This document shows positions 8,892-18,185 of a stretch of DNA of 64,000 bases, piece after piece. The notes beneath the pieces are model-generated. The model was not told the DNA's origin, ran no database searches, and was given only the letters and a program-made list of their open reading frames with translations. Made by a program: the position numbers and the translations under genes. Position 1 is the first letter of the stretch; every line of letters starts with the position of its first letter. Source of the DNA: Flavivirga rizhaonensis (GTDB taxonomy: Bacteria > Bacteroidota > Bacteroidia > Flavobacteriales > Flavobacteriaceae); assembly GCF_004791695.1 (NCBI RefSeq), contig NZ_SRSO01000001.1, positions 372,001-436,000 of the forward strand. The letters run 5' to 3'.

Positions 8892-11800
8892 TTGCTGCTT
8901 TTCATCATTTTGGTGCTTGTACTTTCTATACCCGCAATTCAAACCAGTTTAGGGAATTATGCTACGAAAAGAATCAATAATGATTTTGGAACGAATATAA
9001 ATATCGATAAGGTTGGTTTACAGTTTAATGGCGATGTCGAACTAAAAAATATTTACATAGAAGATTATAAGAAAGATACCCTTATAAACATAACCGAATT
9101 AAATACATCTATTTTAAATTATGGAAATTTATCTAATGGCAAATTAGAATTCGGAGATATAGATATTATAGGTTTGGTTTTTAATATTAAAACCTATAAA
9201 GGTTCAAGAGACACCAATCTAGATATTTTTGTTGCAAAGTTAGAAGGAGACAACCCAACAAAAGGAGATGGCAGTTTTCTACTATCCTCTAGCGATGTTT
9301 CTATTTATAATGGCATTTTTAAGCTATCTGATGAAAATAGAGAAACCACTAATGTGCTTCATTTTAATAACCTAAACATTAATGCAACCAATTTTTTGAT
9401 TAAAGGAAGTGATGTAAGTGCTAGAATTAATACATTGTCTCTTATTGATAGCCGAGGCTTGGTTATGGAAAATTTAATGACGGATTTTGCATATACATTA
9501 AAAGATATGACGTTTGCAAATCTTCAAATAAAAACACCTAAGTCTGTTTTAAATGGGGATTTAAAGTTTTCTTATGATAGAAAAGATCTGCAGTTCTTTA
9601 CAGATAAAGTTTTGGTTTCTGCGAGTTTTAAAGACTCTAATGTTCAATTAGATGAACTTAATACATTCTACAATGAATTTGGCGCAAATCAATCTGCCAG
9701 GTTTAGTGTCGATTTATCAGGTACTTTAAACGACCTACAAACAACAAATTTAAAATTGAATACTAGTAGGAATACAAGGGTTTATGGAGACATCAATTTT
9801 AAAAATTTGTTTAATAAAGAAAAGGACAATTTTTATATGAATGGGTATTTTCGAAACCTGTCTTCTACATATAGAGATTTAAAAGGGTTGTTGCCAAACG
9901 TTCTGGGAGACGCCATACCCTCGTCGTTTAATAGACTTGGTATGTTTATTATAGTAGGTAATTCTCAAGTAACAAGTTCTACGGTTATTGCAGATATAGA
10001 AATAGTGACCGAATTAGGTTTTGTTGACTCTAATTTAGAAATAACAAAAATTAATGATATTGATAACGCTTCCTATAAAGGAAACATCATTTTTGAAGAA
10101 TTTGATTTTGGTACATTTCTTAATGATCCAGCAGTTGGAAATGGGTCTCTAAATTTTGATGTAAACGGTAAAGGGTTTATAGCAGAGAATATTAATACAC
10201 AAGTAAAAGGAGATGTTTTTGATGTTGATTATAACAATTACAACTATAAAGGGGTAAAGGTTGCTGGAAATGTTAGAAACAAAATTTTTGATGGAAACCT
10301 AACTGTAAACGATAGAAACTTAAAAATGAGTTTTGCTGGACTTGTGGATTTTTCTGAAGTTATTAAGAAGTATGATTTTGAGGCTAATGTTGATTACGCG
10401 AATTTAAAAGCACTAAACTTTGTGAAAAAAGATAGTCTTTCCATATTTAGAAGTCGTGTAAGAATGAATATGAATGCCAGTAATTATGATGATGCTTATG
10501 GGAAAATCTCGTTTAGGAATACATCTTATAAAAATCAGAATGATAATTATTACTTTAATAAGCTAGATGTACTTTCTCGATTTGAAGGACCCACGAGATT
10601 TATAGAATTTAATTCACCAGATATTGTTGAAGGTAATTTAAAAGGACGTTTTGTATTTAAAGATTTAAGGAAGCTATTCGAAAATTCGTTAGGACATATT
10701 TATACCAATTATGAACCGCACGAAGTAGCGACAAATCAAAGTATAGATTTTAATTTCAAAATTTATAATAAGATTATTGAAGTGGTATATCCAGAAATCG
10801 AACTTGGTAAAAATACCTTTATACGAGGTAGAGTAGAAAGTGATGAGAAAAAATTCAAGCTTACATTTAAATCTCCAAAAATCAGATTGCTGGATAATTT
10901 TGCTAATCATATTGAATTGCAAGTAGATAATAGTAATCCGCTTTTCAATACTTATATAGAAGTAGATAGTTTAAAAACAAAGTATTACAATGTTTCTAAA
11001 TTCAATTTAATTAATGTAACTGTTAATGATACTTTGTTTATGCGTTCTGAGTTTAAAGGAGGTAAACGAAATAATGATAGTTATAATTTAAGTTTTTATC
11101 ATACTATTAATGAAGAAAAAGAATCCGTTATAGGCTTTAAAAAATCAGATGTCACTATTAAAAACAATAAGTGGTTTATTAATGAGAATAAAGATAGATT
11201 TAATAAAATAGCATTCAACAAAGGTTTTACTAAGTTTGATATTGATAGACTCAGAATTAATCATAACAATGAAGAGATTAAACTTTCCGGTATTCTAAGA
11301 GATTCTACAGAAAAAGATCTGAAGCTAAACTTTAAAAACGTTGATTTAGCTAAAATAACTCCAGATATAGATAGTTTGTCATTAGCTGGTAATGTAAACG
11401 GAAAATTAGATATACTTCAAAAAAATGGTAATTATTTACCAAACTCTTCTGTTATCATTGATGACTTAAAGGTTAATGACTTTCTATTAGGATCTTTTGA
11501 CGCAACTATTACAGGTAACAAAACGCTTACGAATTATAAGTTGGATGTTACAATTAAAAATGATACTTCAAGATCATTTAGTGCGAAAGGTGATATAAGC
11601 GTTTTAGGAGACGATGCAAAAATAGATGCAGATTTAAACTTTGACAACTTTAATTTGGTGCCTTTAAATCCGTTATTGGAAGGCGTTTTAACTGATATAC
11701 GAGGAAAAGTTTCTGGTGATGTAAACGTAATAGGTAGGCTTAAGCATCCAAATATTAATGGAAGTCTCACTTTAAATGATGCAGGGCTTGGTATTCCATA

Positions 11801-13289
11801 TCTCAACGTAGACTATGATTTTAAGCGTAATGCGTCAGTGACTTTAAAAAATCAGAGTTTCATTTTTAACAAGATTCAAATAAGAGATACTAAATTTAAT
11901 TCAAAAGGAGAACTTAACGGTTCGTTAAACCATGTGAATTTTTCTAAGTGGAGTTTAGGTTTAAACCTGAAAACCCCTCGATTGTTGGTGCTAGATACTA
12001 AAGAAACTGAAGATGCTTTATATTACGGTACTGGTTTTGTAGGAGGGAGAGCAAGTATTATTGGACCTACAGAAGAATTAGTTATAGATGTAGTAGGAGC
12101 AACCAAACGCGGAACAGTATTTAAAATACCACTTAGTGACGCTGAGTCTTTTGGGGATAATTCTTTTATTCATTTTATAACAAAAGATGAAAAAGAGGCT
12201 AGAAAAAAAGGAGAAGAAGTTATTTTTAATGAAATTAAAGGACTGGAGTTAGATTTCGATTTAGATCTTACAGAAGAAGCCGAAGTAGAAATTATTATTG
12301 ATAAAAACACCGGTCATTCATTAAAAGGACGTGGTAGAGGTGGTTTATTAGTTGAAATTAATACAAATGGCAAATTTAATATGTGGGGTGATTTCTCTGT
12401 ATTTGAAGGCGTATATAATTTTGCTTATGGAGGGTTAATTCAAAAAGAATTCATTGTACAACCTGGTGGAACATTAGCATGGAATGGTGATCCATTAGAC
12501 GCTATAATGGATATGAATGCTATTTACAAAACACAAGCTAACCCTTCGCCACTATTAGATAATCCAATTAATAGAAGCATTCCTGTTGAATTAAATATTA
12601 GCTTAAAAGGTAATTTAGAAAAACCGGATCCAGATTTTAGTTTTGAATTTCCTAATGTAAACTCAACAATTAAATCAGAGCTTCAATATCGATTAGAATC
12701 TGCAGACGATAAACAAAATCAAGCCCTGTATTTAATATCCACAGGGTCATTTTCCAGAGGATTAAATGAATTGAATTTCTCAGGAACCATAGCAGAGCGA
12801 CTTAATGGTATTATTAGTGGCATTTTTGGAAATGGTGATAGTAAACTTAATCTAGGTGTAAATTATGAAGCTGGTCAAAACCGACCAGATTATCAAACAG
12901 ATGATAGAGTTGTTGCCACCATACAAACACAAATTAGTGACCGTGTACTTATAAATGGGAAAGTAGGTGTGCCTGTGGGCGGGGCGGGAGCAACCGAAAC
13001 CGTTATTGCTGGAGATGTAGAAATTGATTTTCTTTTAAATGAAGAAGGCACCCTAACAGCGAAAGTGTTTAATAGAGAAAATAGTATTAGGAATTTTGGT
13101 GAAGATATAGGATACACACAAGGAATTGGACTTTCATATAATGTCGATTTTGACACCTTTAAAGAATTACTTCAAAAATTCTTTAAAAAATCTAAAAAAG
13201 AAGAGAATATTCAAAAAGAAAAAAAACAAGAAATAAATCCTAATGCATTACCAGATTTTATTACAATAAAACCTTCTACTCAAAAATAA
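8892..13289 (+). CDS. tamB: TamB-like translocation/assembly module protein (DUF490)
   Basis: A giant envelope protein of at least 1465 residues: one N-terminal membrane anchor, then a long beta-rich periplasmic region of AsmA/TamB type, ending with the DUF490-like C-terminal domain (FNMWGDFSVFEGVYNF near 1165; later RPDYQTDDRVVATIQ). Such proteins bridge inner and outer membrane and are linked to outer-membrane protein insertion or phospholipid transport. The start is odd. The first usable standard codon is TTG at 8892, inside the hydrophobic core of the anchor, yet the frame stays open upstream to a stop at 8826, and translation from ATT at 8835 gives a proper lysine-rich leader (IKKDIKKLLKIVLKLAG). 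The true start may therefore be ATT at 8835, which I discuss as a finding. Confidence 0.9.
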   Translation: MLLFIILVLVLSIPAIQTSLGNYATKRINNDFGTNINIDKVGLQFNGDVELKNIYIEDYKKDTLINITELNTSILNYGNLSNGKLEFGDIDIIGLVFNIKTYKGSRDTNLDIFVAKLEGDNPTKGDGSFLLSSSDVSIYNGIFKLSDENRETTNVLHFNNLNINATNFLIKGSDVSARINTLSLIDSRGLVMENLMTDFAYTLKDMTFANLQIKTPKSVLNGDLKFSYDRKDLQFFTDKVLVSASFKDSNVQLDELNTFYNEFGANQSARFSVDLSGTLNDLQTTNLKLNTSRNTRVYGDINFKNLFNKEKDNFYMNGYFRNLSSTYRDLKGLLPNVLGDAIPSSFNRLGMFIIVGNSQVTSSTVIADIEIVTELGFVDSNLEITKINDIDNASYKGNIIFEEFDFGTFLNDPAVGNGSLNFDVNGKGFIAENINTQVKGDVFDVDYNNYNYKGVKVAGNVRNKIFDGNLTVNDRNLKMSFAGLVDFSEVIKKYDFEANVDYANLKALNFVKKDSLSIFRSRVRMNMNASNYDDAYGKISFRNTSYKNQNDNYYFNKLDVLSRFEGPTRFIEFNSPDIVEGNLKGRFVFKDLRKLFENSLGHIYTNYEPHEVATNQSIDFNFKIYNKIIEVVYPEIELGKNTFIRGRVESDEKKFKLTFKSPKIRLLDNFANHIELQVDNSNPLFNTYIEVDSLKTKYYNVSKFNLINVTVNDTLFMRSEFKGGKRNNDSYNLSFYHTINEEKESVIGFKKSDVTIKNNKWFINENKDRFNKIAFNKGFTKFDIDRLRINHNNEEIKLSGILRDSTEKDLKLNFKNVDLAKITPDIDSLSLAGNVNGKLDILQKNGNYLPNSSVIIDDLKVNDFLLGSFDATITGNKTLTNYKLDVTIKNDTSRSFSAKGDISVLGDDAKIDADLNFDNFNLVPLNPLLEGVLTDIRGKVSGDVNVIGRLKHPNINGSLTLNDAGLGIPYLNVDYDFKRNASVTLKNQSFIFNKIQIRDTKFNSKGELNGSLNHVNFSKWSLGLNLKTPRLLVLDTKETEDALYYGTGFVGGRASIIGPTEELVIDVVGATKRGTVFKIPLSDAESFGDNSFIHFITKDEKEARKKGEEVIFNEIKGLELDFDLDLTEEAEVEIIIDKNTGHSLKGRGRGGLLVEINTNGKFNMWGDFSVFEGVYNFAYGGLIQKEFIVQPGGTLAWNGDPLDAIMDMNAIYKTQANPSPLLDNPINRSIPVELNISLKGNLEKPDPDFSFEFPNVNSTIKSELQYRLESADDKQNQALYLISTGSFSRGLNELNFSGTIAERLNGIISGIFGNGDSKLNLGVNYEAGQNRPDYQTDDRVVATIQTQISDRVLINGKVGVPVGGAGATETVIAGDVEIDFLLNEEGTLTAKVFNRENSIRNFGEDIGYTQGIGLSYNVDFDTFKELLQKFFKKSKKEENIQKEKKQEINPNALPDFITIKPSTQK

Positions 13290-13293
13290 ATTG

Positions 13294-13434
13294 CTATTTT
13301 TTTACTTTACTGTATATACTATTCATAGCTTCATGAATAGTGTTATAATTGATTTTATTCGCATCGCAGAATCTATTCTCAATTTCTGCATTCATTTTAC
13401 TGGCACTGTTATGACCAACTACGGCATAATACAT
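13294..13434 (-). pseudogene. C-terminal remnant of a second copy of the STAS-like gene
   Basis: Read on the minus strand this gives 46 residues beginning MYYAVVGHNSASKMNAEIEN and ending YSKVKK-stop. It aligns without gaps to the last 50 or so residues of the neighbouring gene at 13532-13960 (SYAVVGHNSASRMNAEIEN...YSKVKK). Only the C-terminal third remains; bases 13435-13531 upstream carry no matching N-terminal part. This is a decayed tandem duplicate rather than a working gene. Confidence 0.8.
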
Positions 13435-13531
13435 AAACGGTTAATCAAGATACTACAGTAGCTTTTAAAACCTCTGGGGGCAGGTGTTATTGCTATAATA
13501 AAGATTATCTGAAAGAGATGCTATAAACTTT

Positions 13532-13960
13532 TTAGTTTAATGAGAATAAAATATCTTTTTTTACTTTGCTGTAAACATTATCTATCGCTTCGTAAATACT
13601 ATCGTAATTGATTTTATCTGAGATACAGAAATTGTTCTCAATTTCAGCATTCATTCTACTCGCACTATTATGTCCAACAACCGCGTAACTACGTAAATTT
13701 TTAACCTTCTTTCTAAATAAATCTATATCCAATAATTTTACAGAATAAGAATTTACTCTATTAGCAACTACGCCAAACGGTCTGGAATCACCAAAGTAGA
13801 CTTTTAGCTCATCAAAAATTTCTGATGAATTATTAATGTCAATATGTACTCCTTCGTTAAACTCTATAACGGCTATGTGATTAAAAAAGAATATGACTCC
13901 CAATTCTTTTTGTGTTGATTTTATAACATGATTAGAAAAATCTGATTCAATAATTTTCAT
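13532..13960 (-). CDS. Small STAS/SpoIIAA-like protein
   Basis: A soluble protein of 142 residues with no signal peptide or membrane segment. The alternating strand-helix pattern (VIFFFNHIAVIEFNEGVHID, a helix, then RPFGVVANRVNSYSVKLLD, then SYAVVGHNSASR) resembles the SpoIIAA/STAS-like fold found in many small Flavobacteriaceae proteins, but I see no decisive motif such as an anti-sigma antagonist phosphoserine site. A truncated second copy sits just downstream at 13294-13434, so the locus once held a tandem pair. The 391-base gap upstream separates it from divergent mnmE. Family assignment is tentative. Confidence 0.6.
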   Translation of the reverse strand: MKIIESDFSNHVIKSTQKELGVIFFFNHIAVIEFNEGVHIDINNSSEIFDELKVYFGDSRPFGVVANRVNSYSVKLLDIDLFRKKVKNLRSYAVVGHNSASRMNAEIENNFCISDKINYDSIYEAIDNVYSKVKKDILFSLN

Positions 13961-14351
13961 ATACTACTCTTTTATTATACACTTCAAAATTTATTTGGGT
14001 TGTGGTTGGAAGTTATAAACTCTGTTAAATTATTATATGGTTATAAAAATGGATGGCAAATATACTATGTATGCATAATATATACAAGTCTAAATACTTG
14101 TTAACCATATAATTGCATATAATCCTATTTAATATGTAATAAATTATATATTATATGAGTTTTTCACGTAAATATTGCTTAATATTTATATTTAATATGA
14201 TTTCATTATTATATAATCAACCGTTTAAACCTCACTTTGTCTTTTTAATACGAAAATACTTATAAGGTAAAGTGTTTAATTTCTTTTAAGGATTAATTTT
14301 TTGCAGATTAATTTATAAGTATTAGCATTTCAAATTTAGTATTTTTGCCAG
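13961..14351. other. AT-rich gap between divergent genes
   Basis: This 391-base stretch separates the STAS-like gene (minus) from mnmE (plus). It is very AT-rich with runs such as TTATATATTATATGAG. TATTTTTG at 14340-14347 resembles a -7 box close to the mnmE ATG, which would imply an almost leaderless transcript, but no -33 element is well placed. I see no gene or RNA. Confidence 0.5.
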
Positions 14352-15776
14352 ATGATTGATCAAGACACTATAGTGGCTTTAGCTACACCATCTGGAGCAG
14401 GTGCAATTGCAGTAATAAGACTATCTGGAAAAGATGCCATAACTTTTGTAGAAAGTCAATTTAAATCGGTTTCAGGAAAAGAATTAAGCAAACAAGCTAC
14501 CCATACCATCCATTTAGGTCACATAATAGATGAGCATCGTATCATAGATGAAGTATTAGTATCCGTTTTTAAAAACCCTAATTCTTATACCGGTGAAAAT
14601 GTAGTTGAGATCTCATGTCATGGTTCTAATTATATTCAACAAGAAATTATTCAATTGTTTTTGCGTCAAGGTTGTAGAATGGCAACAGCAGGAGAATTTA
14701 CTTTAAGAGCATTTTTAAACGGGAAGTTAGATTTAAGCCAGGCAGAAGCAGTAGCAGATTTAATTTCTAGTGATAATGAAGCGTCGCATCAAATAGCGAT
14801 GCAACAAATGCGTGGTGGGTTTTCATCTGAAATAGCAAAGCTGCGTGAAGAGCTTTTAAATTTTGCATCTTTAATAGAGTTAGAGCTTGATTTTGCAGAA
14901 GAGGATGTTGAATTTGCAGATAGGACGCAATTTAAAGATTTAATTGAACGCATTATATTTGTGTTAAAGCGCTTAATAGATTCTTTTGCTGTTGGTAATG
15001 TTATAAAAAATGGGATTCCTGTAGCTATTGTAGGCGAACCTAATGTTGGAAAATCTACACTTTTAAATGCGCTTTTAAACGAAGAACGTGCCATTGTAAG
15101 TGAGATAGCCGGGACAACCAGAGATACGATTGAAGACGAAATATCTATAGGCGGCGTAGGTTTTAGGTTTATAGATACTGCGGGTATAAGAGATACTAAA
15201 GATGTAGTGGAAAGCATAGGAATTAAAAAGACCTTTGAAAAAATAGAACAAGCACAAGTTGTTGTTTATCTTTTTGAATCGAATATCATTTTGAACGCTA
15301 GTGAGAAATCTCAAAGTATTAAGATAGAGATAGAAAAAATAAAAAATAAACACCCACAAAAACCTTTAATAATAGTTGCTAATAAAATTGATAAACTTTC
15401 AGAAAATGCAGTTGCTGTTTTAAATAAGGAGCTCTCTGTCATTTCGAGCGCTAGCGAGAAATCCCATAGTCTGTTACTATCAGCAAAGCAGGGGGTAGGA
15501 GTTGAGGAGCTTAAAGAATGCTTGTTGAGTTTTGTTAACACAGGAGCTTTAAGAAATAACGATACCATAGTTACTAATTCACGTCATTACGATTCTCTTT
15601 TAAAAGCGTTTGAGGAAATTAGTAAAGTTAAACATGGGTTAGATTCTGGTTTATCAGGAGATTTATTGGCTATTGATATAAGACAAGCCTTATATCACTT
15701 TGGAGAGATTACTGGAGAAATAACTAATGATGATTTATTGGGTAATATTTTTGCCAATTTCTGCATCGGAAAGTAA
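14352..15776 (+). CDS. mnmE: tRNA uridine-5-carboxymethylaminomethyl modification GTPase MnmE
   Basis: MnmE, with MnmG, makes the cmnm5 modification on wobble U34. It has 474 residues: an N-terminal folate-binding domain (opening TIVALATPSGAGAIAVIRLSG), a helical domain, an inserted G domain with GEPNVGKST (from Gly228), DTAG and NKID motifs, and the C-terminal FCIGK whose cysteine is catalytic. Two in-frame copies of a dispersed repeat lie inside the G domain (15286-15312 and 15438-15465), adding segments such as SASEKSHSL just before the usual SAKQG motif. They lie in loops and do not disrupt the GTPase motifs. The last 18 bases serve as the proposed attachment site for the islands downstream. 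Confidence 0.97.
   Translation: MIDQDTIVALATPSGAGAIAVIRLSGKDAITFVESQFKSVSGKELSKQATHTIHLGHIIDEHRIIDEVLVSVFKNPNSYTGENVVEISCHGSNYIQQEIIQLFLRQGCRMATAGEFTLRAFLNGKLDLSQAEAVADLISSDNEASHQIAMQQMRGGFSSEIAKLREELLNFASLIELELDFAEEDVEFADRTQFKDLIERIIFVLKRLIDSFAVGNVIKNGIPVAIVGEPNVGKSTLLNALLNEERAIVSEIAGTTRDTIEDEISIGGVGFRFIDTAGIRDTKDVVESIGIKKTFEKIEQAQVVVYLFESNIILNASEKSQSIKIEIEKIKNKHPQKPLIIVANKIDKLSENAVAVLNKELSVISSASEKSHSLLLSAKQGVGVEELKECLLSFVNTGALRNNDTIVTNSRHYDSLLKAFEEISKVKHGLDSGLSGDLLAIDIRQALYHFGEITGEITNDDLLGNIFANFCIGK
15286..15312 (+). repeat. Dispersed palindromic repeat inside mnmE, copy 1
   Basis: CATTTTGAACGCTAGTGAG followed by AAATCTC encodes ILNASEKSQ within the mnmE G domain. It matches the copy at 15438-15465 at roughly 80 percent, and both resemble the CATTTCGAGCGnAGnGAGAAATC family found between genes in many bacteria. 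The reading frame is kept. Confidence 0.65.
15438..15465 (+). repeat. Dispersed palindromic repeat inside mnmE, copy 2
   Basis: GTCATTTCGAGCGCTAGCG followed by AGAAATCCC, with the perfect 8-bp palindrome CGCTAGCG at its centre and ATTTC/GAAAT arms. It encodes VISSASEKSHS directly before the conserved SAKQG G5 motif of MnmE, so it looks like an insertion into the gene that preserved the frame. Confidence 0.75.
15759..15776 (+). repeat. Proposed attL: last 18 bases of mnmE
   Basis: TTCTGCATCGGAAAGTAA encodes FCIGK-stop. The same codons reappear at 57141-57158 with four differences, all synonymous, and with changes at 62556-62573 and 26897. Island SGI1 of enteric bacteria uses the equivalent 18 bases of trmE/mnmE as its attachment site. 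The recombinase gene begins 167 bases downstream, as expected for a left end. Confidence 0.6.
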
Positions 15777-15882
15777 CTAGCACAAACTACATCAAATTAT
15801 ATTAATATAATACATTGATAACCAGTTAATTAATTAATAATTTATAAATATAGCTTTTGCTTGTTTGTCTTTTTTTAGCTAT

Positions 15883-15934
15883 TTTTGTCACGTATTTGTA
15901 CCATTTTTAACTCGCGTGACAAAACGTGACAAAA
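15883..15934. repeat. Left 25-base repeat and CGTGACAAAA sites before the integrase
   Basis: Bases 15883-15907 (centre CGTATTTGTACCATTTT) recur at 26839-26863 with one change. CGTGACAAAA occurs three times: inverted at 15883-15892 and direct at 15915-15924 and 15925-15934. Short repeated sites next to a recombinase gene usually are arm-type binding sites for the recombinase or its helper. Confidence 0.6.
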
Positions 15935-15942
15935 ATTTCACA

Positions 15943-17061
15943 ATGACTATAACATTAAGAAAGCGAAAATGTAAAGACGGAATGGAAAGCTTAATTTTGG
16001 ATTATTACTTTCCTAAAGCTGGTAAAAAACGTATAAGAGAGAAACTTGATCTTTATATCTACTCTTCTCCAAAAACTGCTAAGGAGAAATCACATAATAA
16101 AAAGACTTTATTATTAGCAGAAAGTATTAAGTCAAAAAAGTTTTTAGAGATTCAGCATGAAGAGCATGGTTTTTCTCACCTGATAAAGGATAATTTAGAT
16201 AAGAATTTCATCACATACTTTTCAGAGCAAACTGATAAAAAATATAACGAATCCTCCGGAAACTATGGTAATTGGGATAGTGTACTAAAACATTTAATTA
16301 AATTTAATGGAGATGTTGTCCTTTTTAAAGATGTTAATTCTAAATGGCTAGAAGACTTTAAATATTATTTAAAACATACGGCCAGAACAAAAAGTAATCA
16401 GCCATTATCTCAAAATTCATGTTATTCTTATTTTAATAAAGTGAAAGCGTGTTTAAGAGAAGCAGTAAGAGAAGGTATTATTACTTATAATCCTGCAGTT
16501 GAAGTTAAGGGGTTTAAACAAGGAGAATCAGAAAAAGAATTTCTTACTTTAGATGAACTAAAGAAGGTTTCGAAAACCGAGTGTGAAATACCTATTCTTA
16601 AGCAGGCTTTTATATTTAGCGCATTAACGGGTTTGAGATGGTCAGATATACAAAAACTAGTTTGGAAGGAAGTTCAGTTTTCTGAGGAGCAAGGTCATTA
16701 CATTCGATTTAAGCAAAAGAAAACAAATGGTTATCAAACACATCCAATTCCTGAGCAAGCCTATAAATTGCTAGGTGAAAGAGAAGAAGATGAGGAACGT
16801 GTATTTAAAGGTTTACGGTATAGTGCTTGGAGCAATTTAAAATTGCAGCAATGGGTTATGAAAGCTGGAATAAGTAAGACTATAACGTTTCATTGTGCGA
16901 GGCATACCTATGCAACTTTGCAACTTACATTTGGGACTGATATTTATACAGTGTCAAAATTGCTAGGACATAAAGAGCTAAAAACAACACAAGTTTATGC
17001 TCAAATTATTAATCAGAAAAAGGTTGATGCAGCGAATGCTATCCCTGATATTAACTTATAA
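15943..17061 (+). CDS. Tyrosine recombinase / integrase
   Basis: A site-specific recombinase of 372 residues from the ATG at 15943. The frame is open further upstream to a TTG at 15865, but that stretch encodes hydrophobic filler and overlaps the repeated recombinase-site candidates, so the ATG is preferred. The N-terminal part is the arm/core-binding region typical of Bacteroidota integrases with a SAM-like domain. The catalytic domain shows ALTGLRWSDIQKL (first Arg), HCARHTYATL (His-x-x-Arg), LLGHKELKTTQVYAQI (His and the Tyr nucleophile). It lies 167 bases after mnmE and probably integrates the element there. The next gene begins 2 bases after its stop. Confidence 0.95.
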   Translation: MTITLRKRKCKDGMESLILDYYFPKAGKKRIREKLDLYIYSSPKTAKEKSHNKKTLLLAESIKSKKFLEIQHEEHGFSHLIKDNLDKNFITYFSEQTDKKYNESSGNYGNWDSVLKHLIKFNGDVVLFKDVNSKWLEDFKYYLKHTARTKSNQPLSQNSCYSYFNKVKACLREAVREGIITYNPAVEVKGFKQGESEKEFLTLDELKKVSKTECEIPILKQAFIFSALTGLRWSDIQKLVWKEVQFSEEQGHYIRFKQKKTNGYQTHPIPEQAYKLLGEREEDEERVFKGLRYSAWSNLKLQQWVMKAGISKTITFHCARHTYATLQLTFGTDIYTVSKLLGHKELKTTQVYAQIINQKKVDAANAIPDINL

Positions 17062-17063
17062 TA

Positions 17064-18062
17064 ATGGAAGCTAACTACGATTATTATAAGATTGATATTG
17101 CTGATATATGGAAATTTGAACAATTCTCATTTCTAAAGGGCAAGAGTTCTGAGAAATATGCAAGAGAATTATTTCAGCGAATTGAGGATCTAATTATAAT
17201 CAAAGGCGAACCTTTTCTCACTACAGAAGATTATGACAATCGAGATGATGAATATAGACGAATTTTCAATTCATACATTAAAGATTTTAGAGAAACCATT
17301 GGTGATTTTAAGAGTAGATATAGCCTAAGTTACTTTTTTACTAATGATTATTGTTTTCATTATGGTAGATCTATTATTATTGATAGAAGTTGTGACGGTT
17401 TTGACTTTTGGTTTATTTTAAAGCTTAAACAATACGATTCTAAACTTTCTGAAATAAAGAAATTCTTGGACTTTCAATTAGAGACCAATTTTACAAATGA
17501 AGTAAGTGAATTTGTTAATTTTCTAAAAATAAGTATTCGACAATATCAAGATGAGTTTCATGAAAAAAGAGTTGTTGAAACAGTCAATGACTACATTGAT
17601 AGTAGAGATGATAAGAAACTGTCTAGTAATAAGAATAAACGTAAAATTTCAGGTAACATTTATTCCCTTTATCTTAGAATACTTAAGACTGATCCAAAAT
17701 TTTTTCGAAAACCAGACACTATAAAAAGTTATTATGAAGCATTCAATAAACTTAAAAAAGAAAAATTTATATCTGGTAACACTTCATTAGATAATTTCAA
17801 GGAGATCTTCAGAAGTAAAGAGATTTCTAAAAACAAAAGAATAGTATGGATTGGAACAAATAAAGAACTTCAATGGTTTATGAAATACTTAGTTAGGGAC
17901 TCTAAAAAAGTAGTAGACTTAAAAAAAGATATTTGGTTGGTTACAATCAGATGTTTTGTAAAAAGTGAAAATAAAGAATTCACTGTTGAGCAACTAAGGG
18001 ATGCCAAAGGAAAAGCAACTCATAGAAAACTATTATTAGAAAGTATTCTTTCCCTCCTATAA
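17064..18062 (+). CDS. RteC-like mobile-element protein
   Basis: A soluble 332-residue protein, lysine-rich, without signal peptide or membrane segment. It starts two bases after the integrase, so the two are surely co-transcribed. The C-terminal part (IVWIGTNKELQWFMKYL ... KGKATHRKLLLESI) resembles the end of RteC, a regulator of excision in Bacteroides conjugative transposons, where a W-G-(S/T)-K-x-x-L motif and an arginine-rich end occur. The N-terminal 200 residues match nothing I recognise. A role in controlling excision of this element is a reasonable inference from position and that weak similarity. Confidence 0.6.
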   Translation: MEANYDYYKIDIADIWKFEQFSFLKGKSSEKYARELFQRIEDLIIIKGEPFLTTEDYDNRDDEYRRIFNSYIKDFRETIGDFKSRYSLSYFFTNDYCFHYGRSIIIDRSCDGFDFWFILKLKQYDSKLSEIKKFLDFQLETNFTNEVSEFVNFLKISIRQYQDEFHEKRVVETVNDYIDSRDDKKLSSNKNKRKISGNIYSLYLRILKTDPKFFRKPDTIKSYYEAFNKLKKEKFISGNTSLDNFKEIFRSKEISKNKRIVWIGTNKELQWFMKYLVRDSKKVVDLKKDIWLVTIRCFVKSENKEFTVEQLRDAKGKATHRKLLLESILSLL

Positions 18063-18064
18063 TG

Positions 18065-18170
18065 TTCACTCCGTGATTCCTTATTACGGAGTCTAGTTTA
18101 ATTTAGATTCAAACTTATAGTGTCTTTAAGGGATTGTTAATTAACTACCCTGTATTCACTCCGTGATTCC
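18065..18170. repeat. 16-base direct repeat with hairpin after the RteC-like gene
   Basis: TTCACTCCGTGATTCC occurs exactly at 18065-18080 and 18155-18170, 90 bases apart. The first copy also forms a hairpin, ACTCCGT (18068-18074) with ACGGAGT (18086-18092), directly after the stop of the preceding gene. It may be a terminator or a protein-binding pair. Confidence 0.55.
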
Positions 18171-18185
18171 ATGTTTGATTATTGC

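Noticed and set aside
14789..15217. A 142-codon ORF antisense to mnmE
   Set aside because: It is serine-rich filler opposite a well-conserved gene, as is usual for antisense frames.
15865..15942. Longer start for the integrase at TTG 15865
   Set aside because: The extra residues are hydrophobic and the DNA holds the repeated recombinase-site candidates; the ATG at 15943 fits the family better.
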